Of a stretch of DNA of 24,927 nucleotides, positions 6,726 to 15,638 are shown piece by piece. This DNA comes from Propionibacteriaceae bacterium. GTDB taxonomy: Bacteria; Actinomycetota; Actinomycetes; Propionibacteriales; Propionibacteriaceae. The DNA lies in contig JAGQUI010000007.1 in NCBI GenBank assembly GCA_020438595.1, forward strand, positions 1 through 24,927, written 5' to 3'. The stretch's first letter is position 1, and each line of letters opens with the position of its first letter. The position numbers were made by a program, and so were the translations under genes. The notes below the pieces were generated by a model. The model was given only the letters and a program-made list of their open reading frames with translations. It did no database searches and had not been told where the DNA came from.

Positions 6726-6733
6726 CGGACCTC

Positions 6734-7744
6734 ATGAGCGACACAGTGAACGCACTGCCGCAACGCTCGTCAGGTTCCCCATCGGTCCGGGGCGGCGCCA
6801 CGGCGTCGCCCCGGTCCGACCGGGCCAGGGCAGCGTGGCGCCAGCGCCTCGAGATCGCGATCCTCTCCGGACCGGCGATCGTGATGTTCCTGGCCTTCGT
6901 GATCTTCCCCGTCTTCATGGCGGCCTACTACGGCTTCTTCCGCTGGAAGGGGTTCGGGCCACCGAAGGACTTCGTCGGGCTGCAGAACTACGCGGTGATC
7001 TTCACCGACCAGAACTTCCTGGCCGCGCTGCAGCACAACGGGTTCATCCTCGTGATGTCGCTGATCATGCAGGGGCCGGCGGCCATCGCCTTCGCGCTGC
7101 TGCTCAACCAGAACATCCGGGGCCGCTCGCTGATCCGGGTGCTGATCTTCGTGCCCTACGTGATCTCCGAGGTGATCGTGGGCACCGGCTGGAGCCTGAT
7201 GCTGCAGTACCAGGGCGCCCTGAACGACCTGCTGGCCAAGATGGGCCTCGGCTGGATGGCCACCGACTGGATCGCCGACCCGGACATCGCCATCTGGACC
7301 CTGATGGTGATCATCTCCTGGAAGTACATCGGGTTCGCGGTGATCCTGATGCTCGCCGGCATGCAGGGCATCCCGGACGAGCTGTACGAGGCCGCCGCCA
7401 TCGACGGCGCGTCCTACTGGCAGATCCAGCGCTGGATCACCCTCCCGCTGCTCGGCCCGACGATCCGGGTGTGGGCGTTCCTGTCGATCATCGGCTCCCT
7501 GCAGCTGTTCGACCTCGTCTACATCATCTGGGGCCAGTACGTCTCGGCCACGGCAGGCACGTCCACCATGGCGACCTACATGGTCCGCGAGGGCCGGCTC
7601 GCCGGCAACTACGGCTACGGCAACGCGGTCGCGGTCGTGATCTTCCTGATCTCGCTGGTGATCGCCCTGACCTACCAGCGGTTCGTGCTGCGGCGCGACA
7701 CCGAGGGTGCGCTCACCGAGAAGTCCGGAAAGGCGGACGCGTGA
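6734..7744 (+). CDS. ABC sugar permease, first subunit (MalF-like)
   Basis: The product is 336 aa. After a polar N-terminus of about 40 residues there are six predicted membrane segments, starting with IAILSGPAIVMFLAFVIFPVFMAAYYG. The cytoplasmic EAA loop that docks on the ATPase is seen as YEAAAIDGASYWQIQRWITLPLLGP. It pairs with the next permease to form the channel. The ATG at 6734 is 8 nt after the stop of the lipoprotein gene, with a weak AAGGGA site. No ATP-binding subunit is encoded in the window, as is usual for actinobacterial oligosaccharide importers that share a MsiK/MsmX-type ATPase. Confidence 0.92.
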   Translation: MSDTVNALPQRSSGSPSVRGGATASPRSDRARAAWRQRLEIAILSGPAIVMFLAFVIFPVFMAAYYGFFRWKGFGPPKDFVGLQNYAVIFTDQNFLAALQHNGFILVMSLIMQGPAAIAFALLLNQNIRGRSLIRVLIFVPYVISEVIVGTGWSLMLQYQGALNDLLAKMGLGWMATDWIADPDIAIWTLMVIISWKYIGFAVILMLAGMQGIPDELYEAAAIDGASYWQIQRWITLPLLGPTIRVWAFLSIIGSLQLFDLVYIIWGQYVSATAGTSTMATYMVREGRLAGNYGYGNAVAVVIFLISLVIALTYQRFVLRRDTEGALTEKSGKADA

Positions 7745-8628
7745 TGTCCCAGGCAGCCCTCACCGCACGACCCGCCGGCGGACGCCGCGCGCGCCGCACC
7801 AGCCGCTCCGGCGCCAACTGGGGCAGCCCCACCACCTACCTGATCGCGACCGTGCTGATCGCGATCTGCATCGCCCCGGTGCTCTACATCATCGTGGGCG
7901 GGTTCCGGACGAACAGCCAGATCACCGTCGACCCGTCCGGCTGGCCCGACCCGTGGGTGCTCACCAACTACACCGACGTGCTGACCAGCGAGCTGTTCTG
8001 GCGCCAGTTCGGCAACTCGGTGATCTCCGCGGTTGCCACCACGATCGGGACGGTCGCGCTGGCCCTGATGGCGAGCTTCGTGATCGCCCGCTACGACTTC
8101 CGGGGTCGCCAGGGCATGTACGCCCTGTTCGCCGCGGGCCTGATGTTCCCGATGACGGTCGCGATCACGCCGCTGTACCTGCTGATCCGCTACATCGGCC
8201 TGACCGACAACCTGCTCGGGGTGATCCTGCCGCAGATCGCGTTCGCGCTGCCGGTGACCGTGATCATCCTGGTGCCGTTCCTGGCCGCCATCCCGAAGGA
8301 GCTGGAGGAGGCCGCCGCCATCGACGGCGCCAGCCGGCTCGGCTTCTTCTTCCGGATGGTGCTCCCGCTGTCGCTGCCCGGGGTGATCACCACGAGCATC
8401 CTGGCGTTCATCGGCGCGTGGAACAGCTACATGCTGCCGCTGTTCATCCTGAACAACTCCGACATGTACACCCTGCCGCTCGGCGTGCAGGCGTTCTCCT
8501 CGGAGCACTCCGTCGACACCGCGGCGGTGCTGGCGTTCACGTCCCTGTCGATGATTCCCGCGCTGCTCTTCTTCAGCATCTTCGAGCGGCGGATCGTCGG
8601 CGGCCTCACCGGGGCGGTGAAGGGATGA
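7744..8628 (+). CDS. ABC sugar permease, second subunit (MalG-like)
   Basis: The product is 294 aa with six predicted membrane segments (the first YLIATVLIAICIAPVLYIIVGGF). The EAA loop is LEEAAAIDGASRLGFFFRMVLPLSLPG, the MalG-type signature. The ATG at 7744 overlaps the TGA of the first permease by one base (TGATG), and a GTG at 7741 is an alternative start. The stop TGA overlaps an in-frame ATG at 8625 that opens a longer reading of the next gene. Confidence 0.92.
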   Translation: MSQAALTARPAGGRRARRTSRSGANWGSPTTYLIATVLIAICIAPVLYIIVGGFRTNSQITVDPSGWPDPWVLTNYTDVLTSELFWRQFGNSVISAVATTIGTVALALMASFVIARYDFRGRQGMYALFAAGLMFPMTVAITPLYLLIRYIGLTDNLLGVILPQIAFALPVTVIILVPFLAAIPKELEEAAAIDGASRLGFFFRMVLPLSLPGVITTSILAFIGAWNSYMLPLFILNNSDMYTLPLGVQAFSSEHSVDTAAVLAFTSLSMIPALLFFSIFERRIVGGLTGAVKG

Positions 8629-8711
8629 GTCCCGCACCCCGGGACGGTCTCTCGCCGGGCACTCCCCCACTCCGTACCTTTCCGCAAGAGCACACGAAGG
8701 AGCTGGACCCG

Positions 8712-11123
8712 GTGTCCCCAATCCACGAAGTCCCCGCCCTGCCGGAGGTCTCCGCGCGCGTGGCCGGCCTGGCCGCGCAGATGACGCTGGCGGAGAAGCT
8801 GGCCCAGCTCGTCGGCTACTGGCTCGACCAGGGCGGCAACGTCGTCGCGCCGATGCAGGGCGAGATGGCCGCCGGCCCGGGCGAGCTCGCCGAGGTCACC
8901 CGCGACGGCATCGGCCACTACACCCGGGTCTACGGCACCCGGCCGGTGGACGCCGCCGGACGCGCCGCCTGGCTGTGGGCCGAGCAGCGCCGGCTGCAGC
9001 GCGAGACCCGGCTCGGCATCCCGGCGCTCGTGCACGAGGAGTGCCTGACCGGCCTGGCCGCCTGGGGGGCGACCACGTTCCCCACCCCGCTCGCGTGGGG
9101 CGCGTCCTTCGACCCCGGGCTGGTCGAGCAGGTCGGCGCGGCGATCGGCGCCTCGATGAGCGCCCTCGGCGTGCACCAGGGCCTCGCGCCCGTGCTGGAC
9201 GTGATCCGCGACCCGCGCTGGGGCCGGGTCGACGAGTGCATCGGCGAGGACCCCTACCTGGTCGGCACGGTCGGCACCGCGTACGTGCGCGGCCTGCAGT
9301 CCCGGGGCGTGCACGCCACGCTGAAGCACTTCCTCGGCTACTCGGGATCGGCCGCCGGACGCAACCACGCCCCCGTCCACGCCGGGCCCCGCGAGGTCGC
9401 CGACGTGTTCCTGCCCCCGTTCGAGATGGCGATCCTCGACGGCGGCGTGCGCTCGGTGATGAACTCCTACGCCGACATCGACGGCATCCCGGTCGCCGCG
9501 AGCGCCGACCTGCTCACCAGAGTGCTGAGGGAGCGGCTGGGCTTCACCGGCGTCGTGGTCTCGGACTACTTCGCCGTCGGCTTCCTGCAGGTGATGCACG
9601 CCGTCGCCGCCGACCGGGGCGAGGCCGCCGCGCTGGCGCTGGCGGCCGGCATCGACGTCGAACTGCCCAACGGCGACGCCTACCTCGCGCCGCTCGCGGA
9701 GCGGATCGCGGACGGGCGCTTCGACGAGGCGTACGTGGACCGTGCCCTGCTGCGCGTCCTCGCCCAGAAGGAGGAGCTCGGCCTGCTGGACACGGACGCG
9801 TACGCCGGCGAGCCGCCGGCCTCGATCGACCTCGATCCGCCGGCGCACCAGGCCCTGGCCCGGCGCCTCGCCGAGCGCTCGGTGGTGCTGCTCGCCAACG
9901 ACGGGGTGCTCCCGCTCAACCAGGGCGCTCCCCCGCGCCGGGTCGCCGTGATCGGGCCCAACGCCGACCGGACCGAGGCGCTGCAGGGCTGCTACTCGTT
10001 CGCCAACCACGTGCTGCCCGGCTTCCCCGACCACCCGGTGGGGATCGCGATCCCGACGGTCGCCGAGGCCCTGGCCACGGCGTTCGCGGACGCCGGGTCG
10101 ACGCCCGAGTTCGTCACTGCCGCCGGCTGCGCGGTGGAGGGCGAGGACACCAGCGGGATCCCCGCGGCCGTCGAGGCGGCCACCGGCGCCGACGTGGCGA
10201 TCGTGGTCGTGGGCGACCAGGCCGGCCTGTTCGGCCGCGGCACCGTCGGCGAGGGCAACGATTCGGCGAGCCTGGTGCTGCCGGGCGTGCAGCGCGAGCT
10301 GGTGGAGGCGGTCGTCGCGACCGGCACGCCGGTGGTCCTGGTGCTCGTCACGGGCCGTCCGTACGCGGTCGGCTGGGCGCTGGACGGTCCGGGCCCGCGG
10401 CCGGCGGCGGTGCTGCAGGCCTTCTTCCCCGGCGAGGGCGGCGGTCTCGCGATCGCCGACGTGATCACGGGGGCGGTGAACCCGTCCGGCCGGCTGCCGG
10501 TCTCGCTCCCCCGCGCGGCCGGGGCGCAGCCGTACAGCTACAGCCAGCCGATCCTCGGCGGACCCTCCGAGGTCACCTCGACCGACCCGACGCCGGTGCG
10601 ACCGTTCGGGTTCGGGCTGTCGTACACGTCCTTCGCCTACTCCGGGCTGTCGGTGGACGCCGAAGTGGTCGCCGGCGGACGCTTCGCCGCCGCGGTCACG
10701 GTGACCAACACCGGGGCCGTGGCCGGGGCGGACGTGGTCCAGCTGTACGGGCACGACGTGGTCGCGTCCGTGGTGCGGCCGGTGGTGCAACTGCTCGGCT
10801 ACGCGCGCGTCGAGCTGGCTCCCGGCGAGTCGTGCCGGGTGCGGTTCGACGTGCCCACCACGCGGCTGGCGTTCGCGGGACGCAGTGGCACCCGGATCGT
10901 CGAACCGGGCAGGACCGAGGTCTGGGTGGGCTCGCACAGCACGGCGTCCGCGAGCGGAGCGCCGAGCGTCGACACCCACGGCGCCATCCCGGCCCGCGAA
11001 CTCGCCCCGGCGGCGCTGCCCGGGACGGCCACCGGCCGGGCGGTGCTCGAGGTCACGGGCGAGGTGTACGAGGTGGGCCCGGCCGACCCGCGGCTGGTCA
11101 CGGTGCAGGTCCAGCCCGGATGA
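8712..11123 (+). CDS. Glycoside hydrolase family 3 beta-xylosidase/beta-glucosidase
   Basis: The product is 803 aa from GTG 8712. It is predicted to release terminal beta-linked xylose or glucose from imported oligosaccharides. The barrel domain has GLAPVLDVIRDPRWGR (158-172), K205-H206 in LKHFLGY, and the nucleophile Asp285 in VVVSDYFAVG. The alpha/beta sandwich follows (SVVLLANDGVLPLN), and the C-terminus carries a fibronectin III-like domain (VTVTNTGAVAGADVVQLYG). There is no signal peptide, so it acts in the cytoplasm. I prefer GTG 8712 because AAGGAG lies 9 nt upstream. An ATG at 8625, overlapping the permease stop, would add 29 low-complexity residues. Xylosidase rather than glucosidase is inferred from the neighbours. 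Confidence 0.9.
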   Translation: MSPIHEVPALPEVSARVAGLAAQMTLAEKLAQLVGYWLDQGGNVVAPMQGEMAAGPGELAEVTRDGIGHYTRVYGTRPVDAAGRAAWLWAEQRRLQRETRLGIPALVHEECLTGLAAWGATTFPTPLAWGASFDPGLVEQVGAAIGASMSALGVHQGLAPVLDVIRDPRWGRVDECIGEDPYLVGTVGTAYVRGLQSRGVHATLKHFLGYSGSAAGRNHAPVHAGPREVADVFLPPFEMAILDGGVRSVMNSYADIDGIPVAASADLLTRVLRERLGFTGVVVSDYFAVGFLQVMHAVAADRGEAAALALAAGIDVELPNGDAYLAPLAERIADGRFDEAYVDRALLRVLAQKEELGLLDTDAYAGEPPASIDLDPPAHQALARRLAERSVVLLANDGVLPLNQGAPPRRVAVIGPNADRTEALQGCYSFANHVLPGFPDHPVGIAIPTVAEALATAFADAGSTPEFVTAAGCAVEGEDTSGIPAAVEAATGADVAIVVVGDQAGLFGRGTVGEGNDSASLVLPGVQRELVEAVVATGTPVVLVLVTGRPYAVGWALDGPGPRPAAVLQAFFPGEGGGLAIADVITGAVNPSGRLPVSLPRAAGAQPYSYSQPILGGPSEVTSTDPTPVRPFGFGLSYTSFAYSGLSVDAEVVAGGRFAAAVTVTNTGAVAGADVVQLYGHDVVASVVRPVVQLLGYARVELAPGESCRVRFDVPTTRLAFAGRSGTRIVEPGRTEVWVGSHSTASASGAPSVDTHGAIPARELAPAALPGTATGRAVLEVTGEVYEVGPADPRLVTVQVQPG

Positions 11124-12664
11124 GCCTGATCCGCAACCCGATCCTGCCGGGTTGCCACCCGGACCCGTCCGTCTGCCGGGTGGGCGCCGACTACTACCTG
11201 GTCACCTCGACGTTCGAGTACTTCCCGGGGCTGCCGGTGTTCCACAGCACCGACCTCGCGCACTGGGAGCCGGTCGGCCACGTGATCACCCGCGCCGGGC
11301 AGCTCGACTACTCGGGCATCGCCTCCTCGGGTGGGCTGTACGCCCCCACGATCCGGCACCACGACGGCCGGTTCTGGGTGGTCTGCACGCTGGTCGACCA
11401 GGCGGACGTGAGCCGCGGCGGCAACTTCCTGGTCACCGCCACCGATCCCGCCGGGCCGTGGTCGGACCCGGTCTGGCTGGACGCGGACGGCATCGACCCG
11501 TCCCTGTTCTTCGACGACGACGGCCGCGCCTGGCTGCACGGCACCCGGCTCGCCCGGGAGCCGCAGTGGCCCGACCAGACCGAGGTGTGGGTGCGCGAGC
11601 TCGACCTGGCCACGCTCACCCCGGTCGGGCCCGAGACGGTGATCTGGCGCGGCGCGATGCTCGGCGTGGTGTGGGCCGAGGGGCCGCACCTGTACAAGGT
11701 CGACGGCACGTACTACCTGCTCGCCGCGGAGGGCGGCACGGAGTTCCACCACAGCGTGTGCGTGGCCCGCTCGGCCTCGGTGACCGGGCCGTACGAGTCG
11801 AACCGGTGCAACCCGGTGCTCACCCACCGCCACCTCGGCCGTGGCGCCGACGTCGTCGGAGTCGGGCACGCCGACCTCGTGCAGGCGGCGGACGGCAGCT
11901 GGTGGGCAGTTCTGTTGGGCATGCGTCCGTATGGCGGCTACCACTACGCGCTCGGACGTGAGACATTTCTGGTACCAGTGGTCTGGGAGGACTCCTGGCC
12001 GGTATTTGAGCCCGGGGTGGGCCGTGTGGCCGGCCAGGTGGAGGTCCCGTTCGCCTCCCCTCGCGAACGCGGATCCGGGCGGGGTGGGCCCCAGGGGCCC
12101 ATCCCGCCGTCAGATGCCCGCTGGACCACGCTCCGCGGACCCGCAGCGGACTTCGCCTCCCCCACCGAGGACGGCTGGCTGCTGCGGCTCACCCCCGAGA
12201 CGCTCGCCGAGCCCGGCACACCCGCCCTCCTGGGCGTGCGGCAGCAGCACCGCGACCTGGACGTGCGGGTCGGCCTGCGGGCGCCGCTGCGTCCGGGCGA
12301 GGAGGCCGGGCTGGTCGTGCGCCAGTCCGAGCAGGACCACGTGCGGCTCGCCGTCGTGGGCACACCGGACGGCACGGTGGTGCGCGCGATCCACCGCAGG
12401 GCGGGGGTCGAGGCGGTGCTCGGCGAGGTGGCGGCGAGCGGCGACACGTTCGAGCTGGGCCTGCGCGTCCGCGGTGTCGACTACGCGCTGCTCGTCGACG
12501 GCGAACTCCTCGCGGTCGCGGACGGCCGGACGCTGGACAGCGTCGCCACCGGCGGCTTCCTCGGGCTGTGGCTGGGCACCTACGGCACCACGAACGGCGG
12601 CCCGACCGGGACCACCGTCGAGGTCGGGCCGTTCGAGTACTGTCCGATTGACGTCACCGAGTAG
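11120..12664 (+). CDS. Glycoside hydrolase family 43 beta-xylosidase/arabinofuranosidase
   Basis: The product is 514 aa and has the five-bladed propeller family signature. The catalytic base Asp15 lies in NPILPGCHPDPSV, the pKa-modulating Asp126 in GIDPSLFFDDDG, and the acid Glu187 in VVWAEGPHLYK. After about residue 310 comes the beta-sandwich domain found in GH43 xylosidases (LLRLTP, DLDVRVGLRAPLRPGEEAGLVVRQ, GGFLGLWLGTYG). No signal peptide is visible, so it cleaves imported xylo-oligosaccharides or removes arabinose branches. Its ATG overlaps the GH3 stop as ATGA, which implies coupling. Confidence 0.93.
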   Translation: MSLIRNPILPGCHPDPSVCRVGADYYLVTSTFEYFPGLPVFHSTDLAHWEPVGHVITRAGQLDYSGIASSGGLYAPTIRHHDGRFWVVCTLVDQADVSRGGNFLVTATDPAGPWSDPVWLDADGIDPSLFFDDDGRAWLHGTRLAREPQWPDQTEVWVRELDLATLTPVGPETVIWRGAMLGVVWAEGPHLYKVDGTYYLLAAEGGTEFHHSVCVARSASVTGPYESNRCNPVLTHRHLGRGADVVGVGHADLVQAADGSWWAVLLGMRPYGGYHYALGRETFLVPVVWEDSWPVFEPGVGRVAGQVEVPFASPRERGSGRGGPQGPIPPSDARWTTLRGPAADFASPTEDGWLLRLTPETLAEPGTPALLGVRQQHRDLDVRVGLRAPLRPGEEAGLVVRQSEQDHVRLAVVGTPDGTVVRAIHRRAGVEAVLGEVAASGDTFELGLRVRGVDYALLVDGELLAVADGRTLDSVATGGFLGLWLGTYGTTNGGPTGTTVEVGPFEYCPIDVTE

Positions 12665-12674
12665 GAGCCGCACC

Positions 12675-13643
12675 ATGCCGCTGTCCGACCTGACCCTGGC
12701 CGAACTGACCGAGTTCCGTCCCGAGGTGAGCGAGCCCGCGGGCTTCGACGCCTTCTGGGCCGACACCCTCGCCGAGGCGCGCGGGGTGCCGCAGCGGCTG
12801 GAGCTGGCGTCCGTCGAGGGGCCGGTCACGCAGCTCCAGGTGGAGGACCTCACGTTCCGCGGCTTCGGCGGCGATCAGGTGCGGGCGTGGGTGATCCGTC
12901 CGCGTTCGGCCGGACGCCTGCCGGCGGTGGTGGAGTTCATCGGCTACAACGGCGGCCGCGGCCTGCCCGCGGAGCACCTCGGCTGGGCGTCGGCGGGCTT
13001 CGTGCACGTGGTGATGGACACCCGCGGCCAGGGCAGCGGCTGGGGTGCGGGCGGCGGCACGCCCGATCCGCACGGCAGCGGACCGGCGTTCGAGGGCTTC
13101 ATGACCCGCGGCATCACCGATCCGCGCGACTACTTCTACCGGCGGGTGTTCACCGACGCCGTCCGGCTGGTCGAGGCGGTGCGGACGCTGGACTTCGTGG
13201 ACGCGGACCGGGTCGCGGTCACCGGCGGCAGCCAGGGCGGCGGGATCACGCTCGCGGTGGCGGGGCTGCTGGGCGACGCGATCGTGGGGGCGATGCCGGA
13301 CGTCCCGTTCCTGTGCCACTTCCGCCGGTCGGTGGAGCTGACGCCGGACCGTCCGTTCACCGAGGTGACGAAGTACCTGTCGGTGCACCGCGACGAGGTG
13401 GACGCGGTGTTCGACACGCTGTCCCACTTCGACGGCGCAGTGTTCGCCGGGCGGGCCGCCGCGCCCGCGCTGTTCTCGGTGGGCCTGATGGACACCATCG
13501 TGCTGCCGTCGTCGGTGTTCGCCGCCTACCACCGCTACGCCGCTGCCGACAGGGAGATCGCCGTGTACGAGTTCAACGGCCACGAGGGCGGCGGCATGTT
13601 CCACTGGCAGCGCCAGGTGGAGTGGCTGCGCGAGCGCCTGTGA
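12675..13643 (+). CDS. Acetylxylan esterase / cephalosporin-C deacetylase-like (AXE1 family)
   Basis: The product is 322 aa, the usual length for carbohydrate esterase family 7. The alpha/beta-hydrolase triad is Ser186 in TGGSQGGG, Asp273 in GLMDTIV and His303 in NGHEGGG. Other family marks are EFIGYNGGRG (oxyanion region, Tyr91), DTRGQGSGW (115-123) and the N-terminal FDAFWADTLAEA. It is predicted to remove acetyl groups from imported acetyl-xylo-oligosaccharides so that the GH43 and GH3 enzymes can act; it lacks a signal peptide. The ATG follows TAGGAG, which includes the GH43 stop codon. It is the last gene of the operon. I see no clear terminator behind it. Confidence 0.92.
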   Translation: MPLSDLTLAELTEFRPEVSEPAGFDAFWADTLAEARGVPQRLELASVEGPVTQLQVEDLTFRGFGGDQVRAWVIRPRSAGRLPAVVEFIGYNGGRGLPAEHLGWASAGFVHVVMDTRGQGSGWGAGGGTPDPHGSGPAFEGFMTRGITDPRDYFYRRVFTDAVRLVEAVRTLDFVDADRVAVTGGSQGGGITLAVAGLLGDAIVGAMPDVPFLCHFRRSVELTPDRPFTEVTKYLSVHRDEVDAVFDTLSHFDGAVFAGRAAAPALFSVGLMDTIVLPSSVFAAYHRYAAADREIAVYEFNGHEGGGMFHWQRQVEWLRERL

Positions 13644-13971
13644 CTGGCGCCCGGCACACCGCCGGCCCCTGATCAGGACGTCTGCGACAGCCGCGGTCGA
13701 GGGCCCTGCCCGACGCGCGAGTCGGACACCGTCGATCCATCCTCGCTCATCAACCGCGTTCCGGCGGGTCGACCTTGCCTGTACTGCGCCCGTCGAAGTG
13801 CCGTCGCCAACGCTCGATCATAGTGCCGAATGCAGGATGTTCTGCGGGGTATTCCCGTGGCGGTGTTGTGTTCCGAGGCAGGGAATCGGCGAGGTCTTCT
13901 GCATTCCCGTACCTTGGTTCTGATGAGCCACCGCGCCGGAGCTTGGCCATCGTCTGGGAGGGAGCATTCGG
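13644..13971. other. 328-bp intergenic region, no convincing gene
   Basis: This segment separates the xylan operon from the accessory block. A nested inverted repeat is visible: GAATGCAG (13828-13835) with CTGCATTC (13899-13906), and inside it ATTCCC (13851-13856) with GGGAAT (13881-13886). A minus-strand reading across it has no ribosome-binding site, unusual codon use and no recognisable motif. The nested repeat may be an operator or RNA structure ahead of the gene at 13972. Confidence 0.4.
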
Positions 13972-15165
13972 ATGGGTGCAGTGAGGCAGGCGCGGGTCCG
14001 GGAGGTTCGTGCGGACCTTGATCGTGCGCACAGGCTTCAGCTGGTCACGCACATCCGACGCTCGGCCCCCGACGCGCCGAGCGTTCGTGGCTTCATCGTG
14101 GGGATCGGACGCAAGTGGGTCGCGGTGGCCACTCTCAACGACCGGGACGAACCCGATGGCCACAGCCTGCTCCGCTTGCGTGATCTGCTGGCCGTCACGA
14201 TCGATCCGGATCCTGACTGCCTTGAAGTCCGGGTCCTGAAGGCCCGCGGGGCTTGGCCACCCCGGGGGCTGCAGGTCAATCTCGACAACTTCACCGGCAT
14301 CGCTGAAGCGATCTCGACCGCGCCAGTGATCAGCGTCGGTCGGGCGGACGGGACGTACCGGGTCGGCTCGGTCGTGCTGGCCGACGGGGACCAGGTCCTG
14401 CTGCGGCTGATCGGCCGACGAGGAGCCTGGCTACGCCGGATCCGCGTCATTCGCGCGGATGAGATCGTACGACTCAACATCGGCGGCAGGTTCGACGAGT
14501 CGAACTTGCTCGCCGCAAACTCCGCGCTGGCAGGACCGGTTTCCGGCGGATCGGACGGGCAGGTCTCCCCGGCTCGCGAGGACCCGCCTGAGCGCGGATC
14601 AGTCGGCGCCCGGTTGGCGTTCGCCCATGAGCACACCGAATTGGTCACCGTCATCCGCCGTATCCCGGGTGCTGACCGGCTGCAGGGCTTCGTGGTCGGT
14701 CTCGGAAGTGAATGGGCAGCGATCGAGGTTGTCGCTGATGACTTGGCGCTCGACGGGATCGCGCTGGTTCGGGTCGCTGACGTGAAGCGGGTGCGTTTCG
14801 ACGCCGATCGTGGCGACGGTCCGCTCGTGATGCGCGCCCTTCGGGCTCGGGGCGAGTTCCCACCGCCCGTCTTTCCGGTCGGTCTGGACGATCTTGAGGC
14901 ACCCCTGCGGGCAGCGGAGGACCAGATGATTGCCGTGCACAGGGAGTGGTTCAGCCCGGACCTGTGCTGGATCGGGGTCGTGAGGACGCTGGATCGTGAC
15001 CGCCTCGGCCTGCTCCAGGTCGACCCTGGCGGAATCTGGAGTGTCCACCAACGCCTCTTCGACCGGGCCGCGATCACACGGGTGGATTTCGGCGGTGGCT
15101 ACGAGCGCGCGCTCCAGCTCGGTGCGGGAGCGCCGCCGGACCAGCAGCCCTGGGACGCATCGTGA
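13972..15165 (+). CDS. Hypothetical protein with an internal duplication
   Basis: The product is 397 aa. Residues about 25-180 and 225-382 are clearly homologous to each other. VTHIRRSAP..RGFIVGIGRKWVAVATL matches VTVIRRIPG..QGFVVGLGSEWAAIEVV. DGHSLLRLRDL matches DGIALVRVADV, and VRVLKARGAWPP matches MRALRARGEFPP. The late parts RVIRADEIVRLNIGGRFDES and RLFDRAAITRVDFGGGYERA also match. The short-strand pattern suggests small beta-barrel (Sm-like or SH3-like) folds, which is inference. There are no membrane segments or signal peptide. The ATG has GGGAGGGAG about 8 nt upstream. Codon use is somewhat less GC-rich than in the xylan operon. Function unknown. Confidence 0.8.
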   Translation: MGAVRQARVREVRADLDRAHRLQLVTHIRRSAPDAPSVRGFIVGIGRKWVAVATLNDRDEPDGHSLLRLRDLLAVTIDPDPDCLEVRVLKARGAWPPRGLQVNLDNFTGIAEAISTAPVISVGRADGTYRVGSVVLADGDQVLLRLIGRRGAWLRRIRVIRADEIVRLNIGGRFDESNLLAANSALAGPVSGGSDGQVSPAREDPPERGSVGARLAFAHEHTELVTVIRRIPGADRLQGFVVGLGSEWAAIEVVADDLALDGIALVRVADVKRVRFDADRGDGPLVMRALRARGEFPPPVFPVGLDDLEAPLRAAEDQMIAVHREWFSPDLCWIGVVRTLDRDRLGLLQVDPGGIWSVHQRLFDRAAITRVDFGGGYERALQLGAGAPPDQQPWDAS

Positions 15166-15397
15166 TCATCAATCACGACGGGTTCCCGCCCAAGACGGCG
15201 CACGTCTGGCGGCGCCGCGCGAGCGCCCAAGGATCTGCCTGAACGTTGGCCGGTGATCGGCGTCACCCCATGTGAGGGGGGTCGAGAGGTCCGATGGTTC
15301 GGGACTCAGTTCAGTAGGCGGAGGCCCTGGAAGCCGCGAGTCACAACCAACGCACGATGCCGCGGAGATTTGCGGACTAATGCTGCTTGCAGAGTGC

Positions 15398-15403
15398 TAG
15401 CAT
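15398..15403 (+). promoter_or_regulatory. -10 box of the toxin-antitoxin operon
   Basis: TAGCAT (TANNNT type) ends 7 nt before the ATG at 15411, and no Shine-Dalgarno sequence is present, which points to a leaderless transcript. The -10 lies within TGCTTGCAGAGTGCTAGCA, which has TGCT/AGCA half-sites and may be the autoregulatory operator. Confidence 0.45.
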
Positions 15404-15410
15404 GGGGTGC

Positions 15411-15638
15411 ATGACGACCCTGTACATTCGTGAAGTCCCCGAGGCCGTCGCCGAGACGCTCAAGGAGCGTGCCGCCGCGCAGGGCAAGTCGTTGTCTTCC
15501 TACGTCGGCGCAGAGTTGGCCCGGATCGCCGCGCGGCCGACGAACGAGGAGATCGCCGCCCGGTTGCGGGCCAAGGACAGGTCGAAGGGCCCGAACACCG
15601 ATGAGATTGTGGCCGCGGTCGAGGCCGGACGCCGGTGA
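15411..15638 (+). CDS. vapB: VapB-like antitoxin (ribbon-helix-helix type)
   Basis: The product is 75 aa. The N-terminus TTLYIREVPEAVAETLKERAAAQGKSLSSYV is the strand-helix-helix of FitA/VapB-type DNA-binding antitoxins. The C-terminal tail (RLRAKDRSKGPNTDEIVAAVEAGRR) is the flexible part that neutralises the toxin. ATG 15411 is preferred because residue 2 begins the DNA-contacting strand. An upstream ATG at 15387 would add eight residues with no family match. It overlaps the toxin gene as GTGA. Confidence 0.85.
   Translation: MTTLYIREVPEAVAETLKERAAAQGKSLSSYVGAELARIAARPTNEEIAARLRAKDRSKGPNTDEIVAAVEAGRR

Noticed and set aside
8427..10979. An 850-codon minus-strand reading opposite the GH3 gene
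   Set aside because: It has His/Arg/Gly-rich shadow composition and no motif, while the plus strand encodes a complete GH3 enzyme.
13828..13906. CRISPR-like or mobile element ends from the nested inverted repeats
   Set aside because: Only one short nested inverted repeat is present, with no direct repeat array, transposase or target duplication.
13750..14163. A 137-codon minus-strand reading over the intergenic region and the start of the 397-aa gene
   Set aside because: There is no ribosome site, the codon use is unlike real genes here, and no motif is recognisable.
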